A DNA stretch of 64,000 nt from Caprella mutica (Eukaryota; Arthropoda; Malacostraca; Amphipoda; Caprellidae): positions 113,673 to 177,672 of the forward strand of contig CANNZV010002360.1 of assembly GCA_947561585.1 (NCBI GenBank), given 5' to 3'. Shown here piece by piece: positions 55,003 through 64,000 of this stretch; within the stretch, counting starts at the first letter, position 1; each line of letters begins with the position of its first letter. The notes under the pieces are model-generated. The model did no database searches and was not told the origin of the DNA. It was given only the letters and a program-made list of their open reading frames with translations. The position numbers and the translations under genes are program-made.

Positions 55003-55833
55003 GGTATCCGGTAAATTCATCACAGTAAATTCATCACAGTAAATTCATCGTATTGTAAATTCATCTCAAGATGAATTCATCGCATTGTAAATTCATCTTA
55101 TGTTAAATTCATCTTATGTTAAAATTCATCGCATGTTTCATTGTACATTATAAAATTAAACCAATTAACTTAATTAAATAAACTTTTGGCAAATAATTGC
55201 AGTCCTTGCTTAACTTTTCGGTGGATTAGAGTAACTTGTTTGTGCGAATCTGTGCACTCAGTTTACTTTAAATGATTGAATTTTTAGAAATAAAATGTCG
55301 AATAATTTCATATAAATATCAAACATTTACAAGAAAGATTGAAAAGTATTTAATATGTAGGAAACTGCATTAATTTAATATTTTATAATTATGCAAGTTT
55401 CTCTTCAATTTGAATTTTATTATTTCTCAAATTACGTATTTGTTTAGCTACTCATAGTTTGAACAACAGCATAACTGTAAATGCTACTCAAGATAGACTA
55501 ATAAACCACATTCAATGTTACAATAATGACTAATAAAAACGTCTAAATAAGATCAGCCAAGTATAATTGCCTCAGTAAATGGGAACCAGGTTTTCTGATT
55601 ATTTAAGAGGTATTGCTTACAATTTATCTTTTAAAAAATATTTAGATATATTTTTTTGCAGTACTTACTGTAGAATTTAATTATCAATATGTATTTTTAA
55701 TATTAACGATTTGCCTTAGCAACATATCCATATATTATTTGAACAGTTATATAATGTCTTTTTGCGAAAAAATAATATCTCTAGGATGAATTTAACATGC
55801 GATAAATTTACTGCGGTGAATTTATCCCAATCC
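55003..55833. mobile_element. Foldback element with GTAAATTCATC repeats
   Basis: The left arm (55003-55140) starts GGTATCCGGTAAATTCATC and contains about eight GTAAATTCATC units. The right arm (about 55780-55833) has the inverse, GATGAATTTAACATGCGATA, then AATTTACTGCGGTGAATTTA, and ends CCCAATCC. Flanks GCTGTATGT (54994-55002) and ATTCTATGT (55834-55842) agree at six of nine bases, which may be an old 9-bp duplication. The interior is AT-rich and lacks the core repeat. Confidence 0.7.
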
Positions 55834-55844
55834 ATTCTATGTAA

Positions 55845-57220
55845 GTGTTTGAGAAATCAGAGAACACTTTAGTTAACAAAAATAAAATCTCTTTGATGTT
55901 ATGTAAGTGTTTAAAAAGTGAAAAGACAGTTTAATTAAGAGAAAACGCACAAATCCATTGTGCGTTGGTATATTTATTTGTTTAACAATTATTAGATTAT
56001 TAATGTATAATTTAGTGATAATTTATTCAACTAACCCTAAAATACTTGCTACTAAAAACTAAAAACATAACTAGGATTCCTTGCTGCTAATAACAAAAAT
56101 CTAGATCTTTTGCTAGAGCTGTTCTTTTAAGTTGTTATGACAACAATCTTTAGATAACAAAGGAACGCTTCAACAATAAGTATCAGCAATATGGAAAGGT
56201 ACAAATGTAACAAAACTAAAGCATACTCTGTGTGCAGAAGTTATTTATTATCTGCATCAGAATTGTTATTCCCAAAGCCTCTTGAAATATTTGCAGTGTA
56301 TTCTCATGGTTGACTTCCACATAAAGTCAATTTTGGAAATTCATTGACTGTGATGGAATTTAATTTGAAAGTTTCTTGCAGTCATTGGTCAAAGTCAGGT
56401 ATTGGAACATCGGTTGTTCGGAATTTCTACTGAAACTTTAGTACAATCTTAAAGGTCCCCCAACTCAAATTTTTAAATTACTGACTATTAAACTGCATAT
56501 AATTTGAATTTGGTTCTATTTTTCTATTAAAATATGTAATTTGTAATATCATGAGTTTATCTTCTTTCTTAATTTCAAGCGAAGAAAAAGACGAAAAAAC
56601 CTACGAAAAATTCAAAACTATAATATATTTTTCGGATTACTATAAATGGCTACCTATTCCATAAAAACACATTAGGTAGCTAAAAGTATACCTATATACC
56701 TAATTACCATTAAATTTACGATAATAAGAGGTAAAGCTCGTCCAGCTTTCGTGTTATTCTATTGAATATAATAGAAATGTCGGACAGTGACGATGGAGTG
56801 TTACTATTTCTTAAATAAATAATTGCGAAGCGAACTCTTGATCAATTTCTTTTGTGTTAAGTGTGTTATGTTATGTAACCGTATGTCATACAAATTTAAT
56901 GAATTTCTAGATAAATTTTAATTTAGAATAATCCTTTAAAGGATTCAAGTATATTATAATACTATAATAACATTCTAATAGGTAATTTAAAGTCCAATGT
57001 GGAATTCTTATTATAATACTTATCAATACAAACATGTTAAATGAAGATTGGCAGTTCATGTCATGTATAGTATTCTGTATAGTATTGATTATAGAGTCCT
57101 GAGTAATGAAACGCCAACCAGCCTTCTCGCTATAAATTAATTTATTCATATATTTAACTGCTTTAAATATAACTTGAAAACTTGTTTCTCAACACATTTT
57201 ATTGAAATCTAGCAGTATTC
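55845..57220. other. AT-rich DNA, nothing supported
   Basis: No repeats or credible coding segments. The minus-strand open frame at 56907-57149 has no motif. Confidence 0.5.
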
Positions 57221-57224
57221 GAAA

Positions 57225-57530
57225 AGAACGCTTTTTTGTAAATCCCGCATTTTTGTAAATCCCACATTTTTTTAAATCCCGCACTTCTTGAAATCCTGCA
57301 TTACTATGAAATACTGTTTTTTTGAAATCTTTCTTTCTTGAAATCCCGATTTTTTTGTAAATTTTGATTTATTTTTAAACCCCGATTTTTTTAAACCCCG
57401 CATTTTTTTAAATCTTTCATTTCATTAAAATCCTGCATTTTCGGAAAATCCCTCATTTTTGCAAATCCTGCATTTTTGTAGATCTCGCATTTTTTGAATC
57501 GTCGCATATTTTGTAAATCCCGTATTTATT
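57225..57530. repeat. Degenerate minisatellite, GCATTTTTGTAAATCCC, 16-17 bp
   Basis: About eighteen imperfect units. The architecture is similar to foldback arms, but no inverted partner was found nearby. Confidence 0.8.
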
Positions 57531-57599
57531 TATTTGAATATTGAAACTATGCGTCGTGTCTTCAAAATGTGAGGTATCGCAATGATAAAATGTTAACTA

Positions 57600-57740
57600 T
57601 ACTTGGATCAAATATCATTTCACTTGGATCTAATATTATTTTACCTGGATCAAATTCAATTTCTAAGGATCAAATTCAATGCCACTTGGATCAAATTCAA
57701 TGCCACTTGGATCAAATATTATTTTATTTGGATCAACTAA
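57600..57740. repeat. Degenerate 24-bp minisatellite
   Basis: About six units around CACTTGGATCAAATATTATT or CACTTGGATCAAATTCAATG. Confidence 0.85.
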
Positions 57741-58249
57741 AACTGTAAAAGTATATTGACTGATAACGAGCAGTCAACATTATCAATAAAATAAAAAAAC
57801 TCGTAGAGCGTATACATTTGCTACCGCTTATAAATGACCTAGACTATTCAATAATCCTTGAGTTATAAATGGAACATTGTGTCGATCGCTCCAACTATCT
57901 AAAAAAGTGGTTTGTAGATATTTACCAATTCTTCTAATATATTCAAGCAATTTGGTTGAATACTTTTTGAGTTATGCGAATAACAAGACTACAAATAGGT
58001 ATAAAAATGTCGACACCAAAATATGTACCTCCGCTATTTGCAAAGGTAAAAAAAATCGAAGTCTGAATATCAGATATTTTGATGGTAATGCTTTGGAAAA
58101 CCATTTAATTCGCATTAAAGTGAAAGATCATAATTTTTGCGATGGCAGACTATGCACACAAACCCGTAGCAACGATTTTCTTATATCAACACAAAATCCT
58201 TTCGAATAAAAAATTGCAAAAATAAATTGTCTTCCAGAGTTTAAAAAAA

Positions 58250-58385
58250 ATAAGTCGGACGGGGAAAAGAACGTCGGTACATTGTCGAGGCACGGAAAAG
58301 TCCTGCGGGGAATTGGCCCGCGGGTAAAACTCCAGGTAAGGAAAAGTTCAGACAGTGAAAAGTCCGGCGAAGAAAAGTCGCTTCT
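58250..58385. repeat. Degenerate GGAAAAGTCC repeat, GC-richer
   Basis: About nine units of 13-20 bp carry GGAAAAGTC or GGGAAAAG with GGCCCGCGGG in between. It is probably a remnant of a foldback arm. Confidence 0.6.
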
Positions 58386-58439
58386 GGCATCTGAATTTCA
58401 AATTCATACTTTGTATCATGGTTGAAGATCAAAATATAT

Positions 58440-58915
58440 GTAATGATGAAACTTCACAGAAATCAAGATGTTGATAATGAATTGTTCAACTGCTTTGAAA
58501 AATGTTAAAATGTTCCAAGTTATAGACCTAAATATGGATAAAAAAAAACACACAGTTGAGTCAAACCAAGAGTGTTGATCTCTTTGTAAACTGGGTGTGG
58601 AAGCCAGTGTTAGCAAAACTTCAATGTATCGGGAGCAAAACCAATTACAATGGTCAAACGACTTCAGCTTACTGAACATCATGAGAGGAAGAGAAGTGAA
58701 AGAATTGGTCACCTACTGAGTGAAATACACTGAAGGCATCTTCCTATGATTGATGCTCCTATGTATATGAGAAGAAACTTGCCATTCAGTATGTTGTGAA
58801 TCATCAGAATGATCGACTGTTGACTCGTTGAGTTACTTAAGTTCAGTCGAGGGAAGTATTGTGACGAGAGGTCAAAGTTTACCGTCACTCTATCAATGAA
58901 TATATAATAGAAAAA
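58440..58915 (+). pseudogene. Middle part of a degraded mariner-type transposase
   Basis: Across frames the plus strand gives KLGVEASVSKTSMYR, MVKRLQLTEHHERKRSERIG, then HLLSEIH, LPMIDAPMY, NHQNDRLLTR and SSVEGSIVTRGQ. These align in order with the helix-turn-helix end, the LT-x-x-x-x-x-x-R block, the LPNxVFTDE region and the VNxQNDRVW ... VTRxQ region of arthropod mariner-like transposases. The aspartate of the second catalytic block is at the D-A-P position. Multiple frameshifts and stops show it is dead. It may belong to the same family as the fragment at 50619. Confidence 0.6.
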
Positions 58916-58919
58916 GAAG

Positions 58920-60284
58920 ATATTAATCAAAGGAAATGTATTTTGAGAGAAACACTACATAATGAAATAAGCATTACCTGTACAGGGTGTTTCATATCAG
59001 ATCTGAAAAAAATAGACAGCTTGCATAAAAACCTAAAATATTCACTTTCAAGAAGAACTAAATGTTCAAAACCATTCTTCTTTATCGAAATATTGATATT
59101 CTGATTCCAGAGTAATTTTTGACATACAAAAGGAATTTCACACAAAGGAAACCTAGTTTCACGAAAACTTATATTATCAAAAATGCTTCGTTTTCATGAC
59201 CCGAATTTTAAAGTTATAAAAAGATTCTTACCTAGATATTCACAAGTAACCACAATCCTAACAGATGGTTATAAGTGGAAATTTAAACATAATAGACCTT
59301 TGTACCTATCATAATAATCAAAATTACCCTTGAATCAGAGAATCAATATCACGATAATGAAACATTTTAGACATTTTTTATTCCTGAATAACTGTTTATT
59401 TTGAGTTTCTATGCAATCAGTCAAATTTTGTCATATATGAAATGAAACACCCATTATACCCATGCCTTTAAAACTAAATATTTTGAATATCAATAAATAC
59501 GTTTATTATAAAAAATAATTCATGAAAGTTAAATACTTACACGTATTAAAGAACTCACAAATTAATTGATTATTTTTTATTAATCTGCTCCATCGATTGT
59601 TTTGAAATTTAAAGTTTAGACTAATCTATCAAATATGAAATATGAGTAATCATACGTGATAATGAAACCTATAAGGAATGGATAAGACTGCAACAAGCAC
59701 TATACTATATGGAAATAAAGAGACAGCTCACAACATATGAATAAAACATACGATGCTATTCACTTAAAAAATTTAAAGGGGGAAAATATTTGTAAATATA
59801 CATGGGTCTATCGTTCAATAGATCCTTGAGTACATCAATAAAATTGAAGCTTCAGTAAGTTAAATTAATGGTGAGTAAAAGGTCCAAGTGTTGGAAAGTT
59901 CCTTTACCTTCTTTGCCTTTAATTTTATAACAAACGTTAAGACAACCCTTCCTCTTCCTTAAAAAGAAATTCCATCTTAATAGAATAGTTACGTCATTTA
60001 CTTTTCTTTTTCTTTTTACCTTATTATATTTCTGAGGTTTTAATTTTTTAATATTTTCTGTTTCATTCCGTTACCAGATTTTATTGACTAGGGAATAGCT
60101 ACAGTCAAGGAAAATTATATCTGTCATGATATTTTCACAGTTTAGAAATCTCACATTTCCAAAAACAAACTATAATAATTTAATGTTTGTAGATATTGTA
60201 TAGTTGGTCTAAGTGCACGACGACAAATTTGTAGGATATTAAAATAATAGAAAATAAGAAAACTCTGATTTGTGAAATTAATAA
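58920..60284. other. AT-rich DNA before the satellite, nothing supported
   Basis: No credible gene or repeat unit was seen. Confidence 0.5.
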
Positions 60285-63200
60285 AGTGCAGTGACTCTTT
60301 TCTCTGATAGTGCATCATCACAGTGACTCTTTTCTCTGATAGTACATCATCACAGTGACTCTTTTCTCGGATAGTACATCATCACAGTGGCTCTTTTCTC
60401 GGATAGTACATCATCACAGTGGCTCTTTTCTCTGATAATACATCATCACAGTGACTCATTTTTCTGATAGTACATCATCACAGTGATTCTTTTCTCTAAT
60501 ACGACATTATCACAGTGACTCTTTTCTCTTATAGTATATCATCACAGTGACTCTTTTCTCAGATAGTACATCATCACAGTGACTATTTTTTCTGATAGTA
60601 CATCATCACTATGAATCTTTTTTCTGATAGTACATCATCACTGTGACTCTTTTCTCTAATAGTACATCATCATAGTGACTCTTTTTTCTGATAGTACATC
60701 ATCACTATGACTCTTTTTTCTGATAGTACATCATCTCAGTGACTCTTTTCTCTGACAGTACATCATCACAGTGACTCTTTTCTCTGATAGTACATCATCA
60801 CAGTGACTCTTTTCTCTGATAGTACATCATCACAGTGACTCTTTTCTCCGATAGTACATCATCACAGTGACTCTTTTTTCTGATAGTACATCATCACAGT
60901 GACTCTTTTCTCTGATAGTACATCATCACAGTGACTTTTCTCTCTGATAGTACATCATCACAGTGACTCTTTTCTCTAATAGTACATCATCACAGTGACT
61001 CTTTTCTCTGAGAGTACATCATCACAGTGACTCTTTTCTCTGATAGTACATCATTACAGTGACTCTTTTCTCTGATAGTACATCATCACAGTGACTCTTT
61101 TCTCTGATAGTACATCATCACAGTGACTATTTTCTCTGATAGTACATCATCACAGTGACTCTTTTCTCTGATAGTACATCATCACAGTGACTCTTCTCTC
61201 TGATAGTACATCATCACAGTGACTCTTTTCTCTAATAGTACATCATCATAGTGACTCTTTTTTCTGATAGTACATCATCACTGTGACTCTTTTTTCTGAT
61301 AGTACATCATCACTGTGACTCTTTTTTCTGATAGTACATCATCACAGTAACTCTTTTCTCTGACAGTACATCATCACAGTGACTCTTTTCTCTGATAGTA
61401 CATCATCACATTGACTCTTTTTTCTGATAGTACATCATCAATTTGACTCTTTTTTCTGATAGTACATCATCACAGTGACTCTTTTCTCTGATAGTACATC
61501 ATCACATTGACTCTTTTTTCTGATGGTACATCATCACAGTGACTCTTTTCTCTGATACTACATCATCACAGTGACTTTTCTCTCTGATAGTACATCATCA
61601 CAGTGACTCTTTTCTCTAATAGTACATCATCACAGTGACTCTTTTCTCTGAGAGTACATTATCACTGTGACTCTTTTCTCTGATAGTACATCATCACAGT
61701 GACTCTTTTCTCTGATAGTACATCATCACAGTGACTCTTCTCTCTGATAGTACATCATCACAGTGACTCTTTTCTCTGATAGTACATCATCACATTGACT
61801 CTTTTTTCTGATAGTACATCATCACTGTGACTCTTTTTTCTGATAGTACATCATCACAGTGACTCTTTTCTCTGATAGTACATCATCACAGTGACTCTTT
61901 TTTCTGATGGTACATCATTACAGTGACTCTTTTCTCTGATAGTACATCATCACAGTGACTTTTCTCTCTGATAGTACATCATCACAGTGACTCTTTTCTC
62001 TAATAGTACATCATCACAGTGACTCTTTTCTCTGAGAGTACATCATCACTGTGACTCTTTTCTCTGATAGTACATCACCACAGGGACTCTTTTCTCTAAT
62101 AGTACATCATCACAGTGACTCTTTTCTCTGATAGTACATCATCACAGTGACTCTTTTCTCTGATAGTACATCATCAAAGTGACTCTTTTCTCTGATATTA
62201 CATCATCACAGTGACTCTTTTCTCTGATAGTACATCATCACAGTGACTCTTTTCTCTGATAGTACATCATCACAGTGACTCTTTTCTCTCATAGTACATC
62301 ATCACAGTGACTCTTTTTTCTGATGTACATCATCACAGTGACTCTTTTCTCTGATAGTACATCATCACAGTGACTTTTCTCTCTGATAGTACATCATCAC
62401 AGTGACTCTTTTCTCTAATAGTACATCATCTCTGTGACTCTTTTCTCTGATAGTACATCATTACAGTGACTCTTTTATCTGATAGTACATCATCACAGTG
62501 ACTCTTTTCTCTGATGGTACATCATCACTGTGACTCTTTTTTCTGATAGTACATCATCACAGTGACTCTTTTCTCTGATAGTACATCATCACAGTGACTC
62601 TTTTCTCTGATAGTACATCATAACAGTGACTCTTTTCTCTGATAGTACATCATCACAGTGACTCTTTTATCTGATGGTACATCATCACAGTGACTCTTCT
62701 CTCTGATAGTACATCATCAAAGTGACTCTTTTCTCTGATAGTACATCATCACAGTGACTCTTTTCTCTGATAGTACATCATCACAGTGACTCTTTTCTCT
62801 GATACTACATCATCACAGTGACTCTTTTCTCTGATAGTACATCATCACAGTGACTCTTCTCTCTGATAGTACATCATCACAGTGACTCTTTTCTCTGATA
62901 GTACATCATCACAGTGACTCTTTTCTCTGATAGTACATCATCACAGTGACTCTTTTTTCTGATGGTACATCATCACAGTGACTCTTTTCTATGATAGTAC
63001 ATCATCACAGTGACTCTTTTCTCTGATAGTACATCATCACAGTGACTCTTTTGCTCTGATAGTACATCATCACAGTGACTCTTTTCTCTGATAGTACATC
63101 ATCACAGTGACTCTTTTCTCTGATAGTACATCATCACAGTGACTCTTTTTTCTGATGTACATCATCACAGTGACTCTTTTCTCTAATAGTACATCATCAC

Positions 63201-64000
63201 AGTGACTCTTTTCTCTGAGAGTACATCATCACAGTGACTTTTTTCTCTGATAGTACATCACCACAGGGACTCTTTTCTCTAATAGTACACCATCACAGTG
63301 ACTCTTTTCTCTGATAGTACATCATCACAGTGACTCTTTTCTCTGATAGTACATCATCAAAGTGACTCTTTTCTCTGATAGTACATCATCACAGTGACTC
63401 TTTTCTCTGATAGTACATCATCACTATGACTCTTTTTTCTGATAGTACATCATCACAGTGACTCTTTTCTCTGATAGTACATCATTACAGTGACTCTTTT
63501 CTCTGATAGTACATCATCACAGTGACTCTTTTCTCTGATAGTACATCATCACAGTGACTATTTTCTCTGATAGTACATCATCACAGTGACTCTTTTCTCT
63601 GATAGTACATCATCACAGTGACTCTTCTCTCTGATAGTACATCATCACAGTGACTCTTTTCTCTAATAGTACATCATCATAGTGACTCTTTTTTCTGATA
63701 GTACATCATCACTGTGACTCTTTTTTCTGATAGTACATCATCACTGTGACTCTTTTTTCTGATAGTACATCATCACAGTAACTCTTTTCTCTGACAGTAC
63801 ATCATCACAGTGACTCTTTTCTCTGATAGTACATCATCACATTGACTCTTTTTTCTGATAGTACATCATCAATGTGACTCTTTTTTCTGATAGTACATCA
63901 TCACAGTGACTCTTTTCTCTAATAGTACATCATCACAGTGACTCTTTTTTCTGATGGTACATCATCACAGTGACTCTTTTCTCTGATACTACATCATCAC
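60285..64000. repeat. 32-bp satellite array, about 116 copies, continues beyond the window
   Basis: The unit is CAGTGACTCTTTTCTCTGAT followed by AGTACATCATCA. Variants include CTGTGACTC, TTTTTTCTGATGG, CTAATAG, GAGAGTAC and TCTTCTCTC. Variant patterns recur at fixed distances. A block of at least 540 bp at 61021-61569 matches 63452-64000 with an offset of 2431 bp, and the signature GTGACTTTTCTCTCTGATAG recurs at 60931, 61571, 61955 and 62370. This is higher-order structure produced by segmental amplification. Non-coding. Confidence 0.97.

Noticed and set aside
57877..58209. Plus-strand 110-residue open frame with several cysteines (CTSAICKGKK, FCDGRLCTQT)
   Set aside because: It is in fairly GC-poor DNA with a non-ATG start, no splice context and no recognised motif. 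It could be real, but nothing beyond length supports it.
60285..64000. Regular repeats resembling a CRISPR array
   Set aside because: The repeats are directly adjacent with no spacers, the unit is 32 bp throughout, and the DNA is eukaryotic. It is a satellite.
1..64000. tRNA, rRNA, promoters, terminators and ribosome binding sites
   Set aside because: No cloverleaf, rRNA-like conserved block or defensible core promoter could be recognised by eye in this AT-rich eukaryotic sequence, so none is claimed.

Overview
The window looks like AT-rich (roughly 70 percent A+T by eye) nuclear DNA of an invertebrate animal. Coding sequence is split by introns with GT..AG ends, there is no operon-like gene packing, and transposon remains and minisatellites dominate. 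Fragments of a mariner-type transposase with the WPPRSLDMTP motif, a pogo-like transposase and a repeat-linked GEICHQ..YQGKW protein tail fit an arthropod or cnidarian better than a vertebrate, but the species cannot be named from this sequence. No bacterial, organellar, rRNA or tRNA genes were found.

Layout. 1-9855: the 3' part of a plus-strand spliced gene (six exons with consistent phases, about 390 visible residues, unrecognised family, charged E/K/R-rich tail then a hydrophobic end). Its introns hold minisatellites and two foldback elements. 9856-15280: intergenic repeats, including a 411-bp inverted-repeat element, a poly(A)-ended retroposon-like insertion and a near-perfect 123-bp hairpin. 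15285-18882: an element with ACACAGAGAAA ends that holds a 22-bp minisatellite, two hairpin MITEs and a three-exon coding tail on the minus strand. 19-21 kb: a hairpin element and a 5'-truncated LINE end. 21.2-34.9 kb: a nest of CCCAG-ended elements. A 3.6-kb element is followed by an inverted-arm relative, which is split by a 6.2-kb element containing a small spliced minus-strand gene; one copy also took a hAT-type insertion. 35.2-39.7 kb: a foldback element with a 9-bp target duplication, a pogo-like element with a TA duplication, and a Harbinger-like element with a TTA duplication. 40.3-48.6 kb: a possible 8.2-kb CCCAG-ended element full of minisatellites. 48.6-60.3 kb: mostly plain AT-rich DNA with mariner relics, another foldback element and short tandem arrays. 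60.3-64.0 kb: a 32-bp satellite array with higher-order structure that runs off the end.

The main novelty is architectural. Two element families, the CCCAG-ended elements (matching 2-bp flanks in three of three tested pairs) and the foldback elements (9-bp flanking duplications), keep their termini or core while their subterminal tandem repeats are completely different from copy to copy. Two sets of spliced, coding-like exons lie inside TIR-bounded elements.
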